Shown piece after piece: positions 34,177 through 46,900 of a stretch of 64,000 bases of DNA. The position numbers were made by a program, and so were the translations under genes. The notes under the pieces are model-generated. The model was not told where the DNA came from and made no database searches. It saw nothing but the letters and a program-made list of their open reading frames with translations. This DNA comes from Botryosphaeria dothidea (Eukaryota; Ascomycota; Dothideomycetes; Botryosphaeriales; Botryosphaeriaceae), in NCBI GenBank assembly GCA_011503125.2, contig WWBZ02000033.1:3906001-3970000 (forward strand), written 5' to 3'. The first letter of the stretch is position 1. Each line of letters begins with the position of its first letter.

Positions 34177-35856
34177 ATGCTGCCAGCATACGTGAGAATC
34201 TCGATGCTTGTCGCCATTGGCGGCTTCCTTTTCGGGTAATTTACTCTCTGGAACCGTCTGAGATGTTACCATCAGAGCTCACTCTCTTACCTTCAGGCTC
34301 GAAACAGGCTCAATCGGGCCAGTGACGGTCATGTCCTCCTTCACCACCACAGTCGGCCACTTCACCGCAACCACCCACGGCGTCATCATCTCCTCCATCC
34401 TCATCACCGCCGCCTTCTCCTCGCTCATCTCCGGCAACGTCGCCGACACCTACGGCCGCCCCCAGACCATGCTCTTCGGCGGCGCCGTCTTCAGCCTCGG
34501 CACCGCCCTCGAAGCCGCCGCCCCAAACCTGCCCACGTTCCTCGCCGGCCGCATCGTCGCCGGCATCGGCGAAGGCTTCACCCTCTCCCTCCCCGTCGTC
34601 TACATCTGCGAGATCTCCCCGGCCGCCCGCCGCGGCCCGCTCGCGTCGCTCCCGCAATTCGTCACCGTCGTCGGCATCGCCTGCGGCTACTTCCTGTGCT
34701 ACGCGACGTCCCGCATCCCCGCGTCGTCGGCGTCCTGGCGCGTCCCGCTGGCCTTCCAGTCCCTCGTCGGCGGCGTCTTCGCGCTGTGCTGCACGCTCGT
34801 GCCCCAGTCGCCGCGCTGGCTCCTCGCCAAGGGACGGCCGCGCGAAGCCGCGAGGGCACTGGCCCGCCTGGGCATCACGCCGGCCGAGCACGGCGAGGCG
34901 GTCGACACGAGCGTCGCGGAGCGCGCGGCCGCCGCGCCGCGCAGCCTCTGGCAAAGCGTGCGCGCTGCGTTTGCGGATCTCGGCCTCGCCGTCGCCAAGG
35001 GCGTGCGCGGGCGCACCGCTCTGGGGTGCTTCCTGATGGCGATGCAGCAGTTCGCGGGCATTGACGGCATTTTGTGGGGAACCCTCCTTTGCGGTGTTGT
35101 TTGGAGGTGAAGACACTGACGCGTGTTCGGTGCAGGTACTACGCGCCCCTGCTCTTCCGGCAGGCCGGCCTGTCGTCCGAGACGGCGTCTTTTCTCGCCT
35201 CGGGCGTCTCGGCGCTGGCGATCTTGGCCGCTACGATCCTGGCGACGCTCTTCTCGGACGTGGTGGGGCGGCGGAAGTCGGTGATTGGGGGTGGATTGGC
35301 GATGGCGACGTACATGGTGGTGATGGGCTCGCTGTATGCGTCCAAGAGCGTGCACTCGGATAGAGGCGCTGGCAGGTGGGTTGTGATCGTGATGATCTAC
35401 CTGTTCGCGATTACGTTCAGTGCGAGCTGGGCGGTTACGCTGAGGGTGTATGCGCCGGAGATACAGCCGCCGAGGACGAGGGCGAGCGCGTCGAGTTTGG
35501 CTCAGAGCGCACATTGTGTAAGCATTAAAGTTTTTTCTCTCGCTTGAAGTTCGGGGTTCAATGATGTGCTGATACAGATCCAACAGTTTGCGAACTTCAT
35601 CGTTGCGCTCACAACGCCGGTATTCTTGAGCACCTCATCATTCGGGGTATATTTCTTCTTTGGTGGCTGTACGCTGTTGACAGTGGTCGTCTCTTATTTC
35701 ATCATGCCGGAGACCAGAGGAAGGACATTGGAGATGATTGATAGTTCTTTCCAAAATCATTCGTGGCTCGGAAACAAGAAGCAAGAGGCGCAGTACGTCG
35801 AAGGACCGGGTCTCACGAGTGAGGGCCAAGAAATCTTCGTTTTAAGAGATGTTTGA
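34177..35856 (+). CDS. MFS sugar-transporter-type protein, four exons
   Basis: Exons 34177-34235, 34297-35073, 35136-35517 and 35578-35856, introns 60-62 nt, phases consistent, 498 aa. The second intron starts GTGGGG, a weak donor, but joining there restores GIDGILYYAPLLF, which is family-typical. Landmarks of the MFS sugar-porter family: GGFLFGLETGSIGPV at TM1, NVADTYGRP after TM2, VPQSPRWLLAKGR before the central loop, FSDVVGRR after TM8 and PETRGRTLEMID at the C-terminus. The usual PESPRW/PESPR motif is PQSPRW here. About twelve hydrophobic segments place it in a membrane. Hexose, quinate or other polyol uptake is possible; the substrate cannot be inferred. The coding DNA of exon 2 is strikingly GC-rich in third positions compared with the flanking genes. 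Confidence 0.9.
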
Positions 35857-36459
35857 CTGGGAAATGGTGGACTTGTCGGGATGCTGTGATAGACGATTAG
35901 TGATAACAAACTTCAACCCACTGCAGTAGAGACATTTTTTTTTTTAAATCAAACTCGTATGGATGTTAAAAGCTTCCTTCGCTCGTATCCTCAAACTTTC
36001 GAATCACAATGCCGGTCATGTGAAAAGATGCAGAGATTTGCCAATGAAATCTCCGCCTAAGCTCTACTGGTAAGAGCAAGTGCCAGCACCTTAATATTGT
36101 GCAGTCACAGGGTCCCTTCGGGAAAGCGCACCTGGTCTTTTCGATACTTAAAGGCTCACCGACAAGAAATTTCATTCCCGGCCAACACCCCCCCCCCCCC
36201 CCCCCCGCTCCACAACCCACCCAACCAGTCGTCACTACCGCGTCAGCAAGACGCACATTTTGCCGCAGCTAGAGAGAAGGCATCAAGAGTTCAATCATCA
36301 ACGTGAAGGGGCATGAGCCGCACGCTTTAACCACGATCCTCACCGCGGGAGTCTCCCACTTGTGCGTTGCCCTCTTACCTTCCCACCTTCACCTATCAAC
36401 TCGAAGTCGCACCAGTACCAGAAATACCAATACATCAACACAAGCGGCCATCATACACC
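35857..36459. other. Intergenic with a 19-bp poly-C tract
   Basis: About 600 bp between tandem genes. A run of 19 C at 36188-36206 lies about 250 bp upstream of the next start codon, and a poly-T run lies at 35937-35945. Pyrimidine-rich tracts are common in fungal promoters. Nothing else is seen. Confidence 0.5.
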
Positions 36460-37578
36460 ATGCCGGAACAACAGGCGGAACGCTCACTGAGTGAGGCACC
36501 CTCAAACCAAGTCGCTACTATCCTCACCACGGCTAAAGAGTAGGTTGAACTGCATACGCAAAACAACAGTACTAACACTGACACTGCAGCAGATGGACAG
36601 CAGAGGTCCTTTCGGAGATGCTTGCTGGGCGGAGAGAAAGGAGCAAGGCAGCGAAGGCGCAGGCTGATGAAGCAGAAATTCGCGCCAATCTCGCCAATAA
36701 GCTGTTGGAGGAACAGTGGGAAGAGTATTATGCGTTGAAGAGGCGCTATAGAGCGCTGGAAGAGACCAGGAGCAAAGAGAACGAGATTGAACAAGCAGAG
36801 GAGGGGATCCGTACAATGCGAAAGGAGATCCGGATGGTGCTCGATGGCGGCGACGGCGGGCGTCAGAGGGAGTTCGAGACTGCAGCTGACCGGACCGCGG
36901 TCGGTCGTACCGAGCACAGCCAGGACGCAAGCGATCAGGAGGAAGCTGTCACGGTCTATGTGGAGCGAAGAGGCCCTGTCAGAATCAGGGAGCCAAAGTC
37001 CCAGAAGCATGGAGAGTGGAGCGAGAAAAGCGCGAGGGAGGTACTGCGCGGGTTCATGGAGCGCCCCCTGATCCAGGCTGTCTTGAACTACTTCGAGTCC
37101 TTCCTGACCATGGACATGCTCGAAGAGCTCGGCGAACTGCTCCACGAGGACCCCGCGGCCTGTGAAAATCTGGACGCCCTCCGCGAGAGATTGGGGAGGA
37201 GAAGCAAACGACTACTTCGCGGAGTGCGAGGCCTGGACCACGCAGAGATACCCTCTCAGGACCTTCAGCTGGAACCGATACCAGCCAAATGGCTACCTCC
37301 GCCACAGCTCCGGAGGGCCGGGAACATCAGACATGTTGCTCGATGTGGACGCGTATCTGAGGAAGTACAGGCAGGCGCTGTACGGCTACGGAGTTCCTTC
37401 GCCGAACCCGGAGGAAGACTCTGACGTCGATCCGTACACACTGAGTCGTCTGTACCTCGCTTTCCTCAGGACGGACCATGCGACCCGAAATTCTTGCGAC
37501 TCACATGCCTGGGGCTTCTTGGGCGAGGACGACATATGCAATGGGTGCTATACGGTTGGGGCGGACTTGATGCAGTAG
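36460..37578 (+). CDS. Coiled-coil protein of unknown function, 3' structure uncertain
   Basis: Exon 1 is 36460-36539 (MPEQQAERSLSEAPSNQ). A 50-nt intron with a perfect TACTAAC branch site leads to exon 2 at 36590. Exon 2 opens with a long Glu/Arg/Lys-rich coiled-coil (about residues 35-110) and continues in one phase to at least 37150. After about 37170 the next phase looks more natural: DYFAECEAWTTQRYPLRTF to GEDDICNGCYTVGADLMQ, ending at 37578, while the first phase ends at 37424. A one-base shift or an intron I could not place must lie between about 37100 and 37190. I do not recognise the family. The C-terminal part has Cys residues but no clear zinc-finger pattern. Confidence 0.55.
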
Positions 37579-40500
37579 GCAGGAGGAACGGGGGAATGAC
37601 AGAAGCTGAGGAGGCTGGCGGGGAAGGGGCACATTTGGTGACTTGTTTTCCGGGAGCACATCGCTCGGATCAAATTTGGGGATATCGAAGGCGCACTGGG
37701 TATCGGCGTCCGAAAGGTTTCTCAGCATACAAAAGCTCCGGACAGAGAGAGCGCATAGGAGGCTCCTGGCGCCTTTCAAATAGCCGGTAGATTGCCTTAT
37801 GGGCGGAACACAGATAGCTGCAACAATTGCACACCATATCACTGCCTACATTATGCTCACATCCTCCCCCCAAAGAAACTCAACCACTCCGTCGGTACAC
37901 CACAAATCCCCTCACCATCACAGCGAACACGAAACCCAGCCTTCATCCCTCATCTCCCTCTCCCTCTATCCGCCCCGCCTGCCGCTCCCAACCCACCTAC
38001 CTCGACATCTTGCCACGCGGCACGGCAACACAGCCACGTCACCGGCCGCCAGCGCCGCCCCTTGCTGCAGCGCGTCTGGAACGCGGGAGATCGAACGGCG
38101 GATCGGAGGAGAGCTGCTCGATCAGGTACGTACACGCGACCGTTTTCTTGGCACGCTTCGCTACGTGAAGAAAATTGGCGCGGTCACCTGGGGAAAGATA
38201 CTTTGTATGGAATCATCGTGCATGGTGCGGACTATAGCATATTGATGGGATGCGGAGATGGGACTTCCTGCTGTGGTGTGGTGGTATGTGTGAATGGATG
38301 TGTTTTGCGGTGATGGAGTGTTGGGTCAGCACTACGCGGCGGGGAAGCGGGAGGGGGAAAGTAACGGGGGAGGAAAAGATGCTTGGCAGATTTGCAGATT
38401 GGTGGATGGGATCAGGCAGCAGTCAGGCACGAACGCTTTCGAAACCTGCTGTTCGCAGCGCAGGGAATGCCGGCTTTTTGACGTCAGCGGGGAGGATTCG
38501 GGACGATTGCGGTTGGAGAGGAATGAGATGGAGTGGATGTGATCTTGGTAATTAAAAGAAACGGACTGATGATGCACCGAGATGCTTCATATATGCAGCC
38601 ATGGGACTTACTTGCGACTTATCTCCACCTTCCTCGAACACCCTATCGATCCGCTCCAGAGTGTGCGACGGCGTCAACGGGGAGTGTATTGCCACTGAGG
38701 CGTCTTCGGGGTTGTCGATCTCGCCAGGAAATAAGCGCTGCCGTCGGCTGCTGCTCCGAGTGGAAGGGGCTGCGTGGAAAAGCGGTGCATTCAGGATCAA
38801 GAAGGCTTGCGAGGTATTGTGTCAAGATAACAGGGGCACCACGCGTCCAGACCGGATGGGCTCCGAGAAGCAAAATGTGTGGAGTATCAGTGGTGGAGGA
38901 AGAAGGATATGTGGGTGCTGCAAGCGAGAGTCGCACGAACTACAATGGCGTGCATCGAGTTTCTGCGGGTAATAAGCGCAAGCGAGAGGCGACGATGAAG
39001 CGCTTCGGACCACTATCCGAGACGTTAGGACGGCATGGGATGGTTGGCGCCGTTCATCAAGCGAGCAGGATTGGGGCCTTCAGTGACATGTGAAGAGAGA
39101 ACAGAGCAGAGTACGGAGAGTGCAGAGTCTGCCTTCATCAGCACAGGTACGTGACAAGTGAAATCGCAGTGTGCATGAGTAATGAAAGCGTTTGCCCGGT
39201 CAAAGATCTTCGAAAACGCTGTTTATTCATGACAAGGTAATCTTTTCGACTCTTTGCATTAAGCATACTTTGCGCTGCAGAAGATACTCACCTGTATGTC
39301 TAGAGCATGCTTATTTTTGCCACCCGGATGGCGCCAACACCGCTGATCAAAGGGTTCGTGATTATTTTTGGCCCGCGGTCACAGTGATGTACTGGATGCG
39401 AACCGACAGAACCGATGCGATAAAAGCCCGACAATAGAGTAGGGGAGCTAACGGGTAAACGCGTGAGAACCGTTTGGGACATCCTCTCTTTGAATCTGAG
39501 GACAGAACCATGTATTTCAGCGTGAAGCGATTTGGGTTTGTTGCTGCCGACGGGCCGAGTGCGGCTTAGTGATGGAAGTTGAATGGCAGTTGCTAGTTGA
39601 GGCAAGGACATTAAAGAGGCCCCCTGCGTATATGATGCTCGGAGCCTGCACCGTGGCGGTGGTTGGCGTACGGGGGGAAAGGTAACCGAGCCGAATCTGG
39701 AATAGATCTGTGGAGTGAGCGATTAAAGAATTCTTCATCACCTCGGTGTGGATGGTGACACAGCATCGGTAAAGGGCAGGGGTAAGATGGGATAGAGGCG
39801 CTATGCTCAGAATACATTGCGATGGATTCGAATACGCGATGGTGAGGCGGTCTGTTGCTCGAAGTAGCGCTGTGTTTTCTCCGCTCTGATTGACGGAATT
39901 GCGGGCGCTTCATGTACACTACTGTACCAATGACGGCTAAATGCGCGTAGTCAAGGTTGCCCTCACGTAACAGATTCAACAGTAATGCAAGAAGCTCTAT
40001 TCAGCGATTGAGCGAATTGAGTAGAGCGAGTTCATGTTTTCGATGGCTGTTTTCACGTTGCCGTCGTCAACGGTGCCTCTGAGACGTGATTGGCCGGCAT
40101 GCCAAGAACTACACGGCGTCGCCGGAGGCCATCGACAGTGAGGAAGGCAGTCTCACTCATCGGCGAGGCCGAGCCTATGGAGACTGTGGTGAAGTGATGT
40201 CGAAATTCCCCTGATGACGCTGTTGTAGCCGTTGACGCGTCGCGAGGTGTAAGATGGAGGTCGGCTACTCCTGACGTCTTTGAGGAGCGGCTCAGGCACA
40301 GCCTCTTGATTGGGGGTTAACTACTGCAGAGCGGCCGGGCCCTGCACACGCATTAAGCTAGACTCGCGATGGAAAAAATTGGGGGGGGGGCTCAAATGTT
40401 GCATAAGGAGGAGCGCGATGGTTTCCACGTTGCGTTTAGAGGAGCAGAGCAGGGACTGAGGTTCTTCAGCTGAGAGGAATACCGTTGCTTCGTTCGGAAA

Positions 40501-42540
40501 GATTGCTCCGGGGGATTTTCGATCGTGGCGAGACAACGGCGGAGGGCCGGGTTGAAACACTGACGTGCGTCGTTTGCCATCACCACGCAGTGAGCAAGAG
40601 CCGGCTCCACCTTCCAACCCTCTTCGGTCGCAGAGCTTGGGCTGGCCTTGGGCGGAGATGGCTGGAGTGCAGCGCGATAAGGTGCTAGAGGCACAGACAT
40701 TATTGCTGTCGAAGGATTGTATCGACGCTGCAGTGTGATTTATGCGCATGACAGGAGAAGTCGGCGGATGAACAAAGTTTCGTTCACCATAGCAATGGGC
40801 AAGGGCGTGTTACCGACGGTGGCAAGCGCGACAGCACTGACTGCGATCGGCCGGTTTAATAGAATCGCACAGGGTAGCTGTCAAAATTTAGGGCTGCGCT
40901 ACGGAAGGCCGGAGGGCTCGTTGAAGGATGGCGATTTTGTGGGGACTGGTGATCGGCAGGTGTAGAGGGAAAGGCGTCGTTGTGAAGTGCTAGCATGACG
41001 TCTAGCGCGCCCGAAAATTTTCCCATTGGCCTGGCGATTCAACAGGTTCCAACGGCCGATATCAAGACTATCGATTTCGACGGACGACTTGGACCATGCA
41101 ATCTTCATCTGGAGCAGCGCTGTCCGCTGGCCGGAGCGCACAGGCGTTGAAGACAAACGAGGAGGTGTGGAGGCGGCATCTCGATCGAGCACGAGGCGAG
41201 GCGAAGTCAATCGATCTGCGTGCAGAAAAGCAGAACGGGCGGGGCGCATGGCAACAGAGCGCGCGGCGCACGAGAAAGCGCAGCCGCGCCTCGGCTGAGA
41301 GCGAGCGAGCAGAGGTGAGGTGGTGGCGCGAGAGCTGCAGAGCGGCAGAGGGGTCGAAAGAGTCAGTCCTGCGCAGGTGAGAGCGGAGTAGAGGCGGGAT
41401 GCAAATCTCCGGGTCGAGTGTAAAGCTTCGTTGTCAGTGACGCAGTAGCCCAGGCACAGACCGCTCGGGCGACTGACGAGCCGATTCGGGACTGTCGAAA
41501 CCGTGCCATCCTCAGCGGCCATCATGAGGGGGTGAATCAGCAAAAGCGAAGGCGAAGGCGGCAGAGAGAGCAGAGGTGAGACGGTGTCACTGTCTGTCAC
41601 CAAGTTACCGGGCGAGCGGGCCTCTAAGCTCCCTGTGGTCCCGAAACACTGCACCCTTCCCCCTCCGACACCGCACCTGCCCGCGACTCGACAGCACCCT
41701 CGACCTCACCCACTCACTCAACCACTCAATTGATTGCTAACCGGACACCGTCGTTCCGTCCCGTCAACCGTCCTCGCGGGTCCCTGACTCTGCCCAGCCT
41801 GCGTCCCAGGTCGCGCGACGCCAGCCCCTCGCCGGCCCCGGACCCTCTCACCACCTCTGCAGTTCCTCGCCCGGACCCGCCGATGATCTTGTCCAGTATC
41901 GCTTCATGTGATGGCGACAAAGCGCAAGCGAGCCCCAGCAGCCTGGACGAGCGACATGGCATGCTGGTCAACGTCGCCGCTCTCGCTCACAAATAAGCAG
42001 GGTCCCGGTCGTCTTTATACCCAACTGAGCAGTCGTTGTCCTCATGCGTGCGATCAGCCACCGACTATCGACGCCGATCCACGTGGGTCGTGGGACTGGA
42101 TTATGCCGAGCATAATCTGTCAGCGGATGATCGTGGGGATCAAGGGACTTGTTATGCCATCGTCTTAGCGCGAAACAGCCACCTGCCCCCGAGCCGCGAC
42201 GCCTGTGCCCGCATCCTTGGTCCCGCCCAAGCGCAGGAACCCGGGGTCGCTTACCACCGACCTTCCACCATCCCGGCACACTACTCTCAATGGGCAAGAT
42301 CGAGATGACCCCCCCTCCCGGTCCATGCCCGGAGGATGTCCGCCAGTCCCTCTTGGCCCTCTCCAGAACACAGGACCCCCCGAGAGGATCTATGGTGCTT
42401 AAGCTTTGGTGCTCATTCCGTGAAACTGTTGATAATAGCCCCCGCCGCCCTCTACTTAGCCCGCCTTGCTCCCCTCTGGCCACTCCAACCAACTACCCGC
42501 ACTACTGTCTCTACCAACGGTGTCTCCACTGTGGTCTGCC
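37579..42540. other. Gene-poor 5-kb stretch, no supported gene
   Basis: Many short overlapping frames occur on both strands; none has splice-consistent neighbours or a recognisable motif. The longest, 251 codons on the minus strand at 41654-40899, has Ser/Arg/Leu-rich low-complexity composition and is not convincing. A GC-rich purine/pyrimidine-biased block lies at 41000-42500 and could include a long 5' leader of the downstream 7TM gene. A run of ten G lies at about 40380. A possible exon ending at a GTACGT donor at about 38125 has no partner that I could find. Confidence 0.45.
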
Positions 42541-43938
42541 ATGGCTGCCTCTGATGCTGGCACGCGCTTTGCTGCCACGGTCATCACCATGACTGTGCTG
42601 GCCTTCATCATCCTCACCTCTCGTCTGGCCATCCGAACATGCGTCGTGAGCAACTTTGGCCCAGATGACTGGTTCATCATCGCCGCAATGGTACCATGGA
42701 ATCCAATCCATCTTCAGGATCTCGTCAAATAACATTCTTCCCAGACCTTCACGATTGTTATGGCAGCGATGATGATGCTACGTGAGTCCACTGTCAATAT
42801 CTCCTCTCACGTCCCCTTTACTGACTAGATTTTTCAGAGGTCCACCACGGACTTGGAAAGCACGTCTGGGAAGTGTCTGACATGGAGCAGATGGATCTCT
42901 CCAAGGTGCGTTGAGTCGGCCCTTCTCACATCAAGCCCCCCCCCCCCCCCCGTTAACCTTATCATCAGTATCTCTACGTGAGCGTCATCTTCTACAACGG
43001 CGCTGTCGGCCTGGTGAAGATCTCCATCTTGTTGCAGTACATCCGCATCTTTGCAACCAAAAAGATGCAAACGGCCTGCCGCATTGTCTTGACCCTCAAC
43101 TCCATGTTCACCATCGAAACGGTCATCATCAGTGTTTTCGACTGCACCCCGATTCCCTTCTTCTGGGACAAGACCATCAAAGGTGGACACTGCGTCGACT
43201 TCGGTGCCATGTGGTTCTCTCACGCTTCTGTGAACATCGCCTTCGATCTCATCATTGTTATCCTTCCGATGCCGGTCATCAACAGTCTCAAGCTACCCAG
43301 GAGGCAGAAGATTGCCTTGATGGGCATCTTCGCGCTCGGTGCATTGTATGTCGCATCTCTGACTCAGTGGAACCTTTTCTGACAAAACCTCTAGTGCCTC
43401 CGTCACTTCAATCCTTCGACTCCAGTCCATCTACAATGTTTCCTATTCCCATGACATCACTTACGACAACGTTGGCGCCGCTCTTTGGTCCGCCGTCGAA
43501 ATCAACACCGCAATCATCTGCGCTTCGCTCCCGACGTTCAAGGCCGTAGTGAACAAGATATTCCCCCGTCTCCTCGGATCAACTCGGTCCACCTCCCGCT
43601 ATCGCAGTCGAACATGGCATTCCCGCTACGGCCAGAGCAAGAGCCATCAAGTACTCCCAAGCACGCATGACCCGGAGAGAAGTGAAGGCACAGTGCAGTT
43701 GGAAATGACCCGTCGGGACGGTACTATGACAGCGGTGAGGACAAACATTGAGAAGGGTGCCATTCTTACAGAAGACACGGACTCAAGGGGAAGCGAAGAC
43801 GGTATCAAGGTGGTGACAGTGGTCACTCAAAAACGAACGAACTCGAACGACGAGGCGCTCATGTCACCATCGTTGGATGACCAGTCAAGATCCCAAAGTC
43901 TAGCGCAAAGTGACAGGGGATTTTTTCGTCAACTTTGA
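42541..43938 (+). CDS. Fungal rhodopsin-like 7TM protein, five exons
   Basis: Exons 42541-42690, 42745-42781, 42838-42905, 42969-43345 and 43395-43938, all GT-AG introns of 49-63 nt with consistent phases, 391 aa. Exon 2 is only 37 nt. Typical family text: RLAIRTCVVSNFGPDDWFII near the N-terminus, LQVHHGLGKHVWEV in the first long loop, VFDCTPIPFFW, HCVDFGAMWFSHASVNIAFD and LRLQSIYNVSYSHDITYDNV. There are about seven hydrophobic segments followed by a Ser/Thr-rich cytoplasmic tail of 130 residues. It belongs to the same broad family as the gene at 4465-5863 but is clearly not a recent duplicate. No CFEM domain. The third intron carries a run of 16 C. Confidence 0.87.
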
Positions 43939-46900
43939 TGGACACAGGAACCGGACATAACGGCTGGACGGCGTTTGGGCTATCTCATGCATGTATTATT
44001 TCACTGACGACCTTAAAGACGGCTTCACTTATACCCCTGTAGATATATTCCTTGTATTGCTTTGGCTTAAGACAGAGTCCGATGTCAACAGACATAATTA
44101 TCAAAAAAAAAAAAAAGGATTCTATATTCAGTTCACGTTCCAAGAGTCCTGACGTTCCACCATCACTGACGTGAGACGACATCTACAGCACGGTACGGAT
44201 ATGGTCTTATCAAGCTTATGACAGCCGTCAAACTCAGCGGGAAGGTTAAACAACATGCTTATACCGCCCGCATACTTCCCGCGCAACAGTCGCTGCCGCA
44301 AACGCCAACCACGTGTACCATACCGCCACTTCCGCCCACCGGTGATCACTCATCCAGATGTTACATCGAAAGCACTCTCTTGCGTTGCTTTTTGCGCTTC
44401 GTTCCATCTGAAGTCGCTCAAAGCCCTACGTCTCGACGTCGCTCGTGTTGAGATTAAACTGGTAAAATTGAAAGCGGGCCGCTCGCGCCGGAGTGCCGCG
44501 GAGGCGTGCCCGGTTGGGCGTGGTCCAGCGTCGCAGGTAGAAAGGGGGATTTCTCTTGCGATCGCCTCGGGCTGGGCGCCGCTGCCCGCGGCGCCAAAGC
44601 TAAAGATTTGCCGGCGCACTAGGTTCGGCTTTGCTGGTTGAGTTTACCATCTCGTGTTCGGGTAAAAAGGCAAGTAATAGCGCATCTCGTCTCCTCCGAC
44701 CTCCTCTACAGGCATTTGTGTTTCGCAGTCTCTGCTTGTTCTTTTTCTTGTTGTGCACCCATAACCGTTCTAGTGAAAAAGAAGAAAAGAAAAGGGATGG
44801 CGGATCCTTAACGGCGGGAAGAGATGGAGCGCTCTTCCCTTCTTGCTTTTCCCCAAACGGTTTGTGATCCGAAGCAGGGATGCTGATGCTATCCCGCAGT
44901 GCCAGCGGAAGGCCGCCCATCCACCGGAGAGCAAGTCGACCGAGGCACAGCTGCGCGAGGAAGAAAAAGAAACCAATAGACGAGTGGTTTCGCGATCGTA
45001 GTACGTGCTTCAGCCACCAGATCCCGTTCAAACATGCTGAGTCTGAGGCGAGGCCGACCGATTATGTACAGTGACCAGCTGCTTCGGTCGCCTTGCAACG
45101 CCGCGCCCCCCTTCGCAAATCATCACATATTCCGCCTGCTTCCTCGTTATAGTTGCCCATGCCCGCTGCTTGCAACGTCACGGGTTTCGGGCCGAGTATA
45201 TTGTACCCCAATCGACCTTCGCTTCCCATTTCCAAATTCTGTTGCCAGTGCATGCTGTCTTTTCCGGGGCTTCGTGGGTTGTAGGTCAGCCTTGTGCAAA
45301 TATACTTCACTTGCATTGAGCACGCCTAGGCCGGGAGCCCTTTCCACGGCCAGTCAAGCAGTGCATTGCGTGTGTGGCTGCCCTACGAGATAAGAGATTG
45401 ATAGTTATGCACGTCAAAAAAGTGACATTGCTGCAAACCACCTCCAAATCTCTCCACCAATCCTTCGCAATCACCTTTTTTTTTTTTTTTGCAATCACGG
45501 TTCCTTCTCCCTCCGGCTTGACATAATCATTTCAAATAATATACAGCTTGCACCATGGAACCGTGGAAATCCTTCTTTGGTCCTGCACGGCATTTTTCGC
45601 AAATAGCGCCAGTGGTAGCCTCCGCCCCTTCGCAATAGGACACAGGTTCCCGAAAGGATTTCGGAACAGGCCGATTCCTCTTGGCACGCGTACCGTCTCG
45701 CAGATCGCGGGAACGCGATGGAAGAAAGTGAGACTTGGTGGGAGAACAACCTTCTCGGGGATATAACGCAGATGCCGGTTTCACCATCGGCAAGCCACCC
45801 AAAATCCTTCCCAGATGAGATCGTTGCGCTGGCGATATCTTTTGTGAGAGGGGGGTACACAGCCACCGCCTCACACACGCGTGAATAGGATCTGAGGACC
45901 AGATCAAGGGTGTCAACGATGGAGAATTCCGCGCCCGTCAGTCTTTTGCAGCTGTCCGATCTTCTCCTGCTATCCCTTTTTCGTAATACTCACACCTCCA
46001 CTACCATTCTTCTGTACTGTGCCCTTTCTAGAGCTGGGCTTTTCCGCGCCTCTATTCTCCCCCATCCTCGTGACCACCGCCATCATTTTGAGCTGAACAA
46101 CCACACGCACCCCCCTTTTGACTCCCTCCGCACACCAGACACGGCGAAATCGATCAGGAATAGCGTTGTATGTGTAGCGCATCCCCCCTCGGAACTCTGG
46201 GACCGGAGGAGCCACTTATCGGCAGTCCGTGGCGCGAGCCGTCGTCCGCCGCGCACAAGAGCCGAGGGCTTCGGGACTACCACCAAGGAATGCGGGGAAA
46301 AGGCTTATCATCACCATGAACCACCGCTCCAAGAGCACTCCCTAAACAGGAAAGCACGGTTTTGACTTCGAACGTGAAGCACCGGGTGGCTGTTCCTCGT
46401 CTTAAGAGATGTGCAGTATACCTCTCATCCCGAAAGGGCCAGACGGTAACCATCCTCGCTACACCGAGTCCGCCAACTCACTAGTCATTGCCACCTATTT
46501 TGCTATAGGCAACCTGCTTCTTAGCAGTCCTGTCTGTTTCAGGCTGCTTTTCCCTCCCGTTTCAGGTGGCGGCGAGCCACCCGAATTTTCGCTAGGCAAA
46601 ACACCTATCCAACAGTCGACGGGCAGGTTTCTCTCTGCAAACGAGTCAGGTCTGTGGCCGTACTCACCTCTGCGGGGCTCCGTGACGGGAGACGGAAGCC
46701 CCGTGACAATCCGTAAGAATCCGCAACAATCCGAGAGATGGCGATGGTCTACCCATCGAACCGACCGAGAAACCGTCGCCTGAGATGCCGATTCGCCAGT
46801 CTTCCATCCGTCGAAGGGCGAGCGAGCCGTCCGGCTTCCATGGGATCGAGCACGAACACAACGCCACGAGCCTGTTGGTGGATGGTGCCGGCCATCACCT

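Noticed and set aside
34310..35583. Two long minus-strand frames opposite the MFS transporter
   Set aside because: They are caused by high third-position GC in the transporter exon; composition is Arg/Ala/Gly-rich with no motif.
40899..41654. 251-codon minus-strand frame
   Set aside because: Low-complexity Ser/Arg/Leu composition, no family motif, and the opposite strand is open as well; likely chance in GC-rich DNA.
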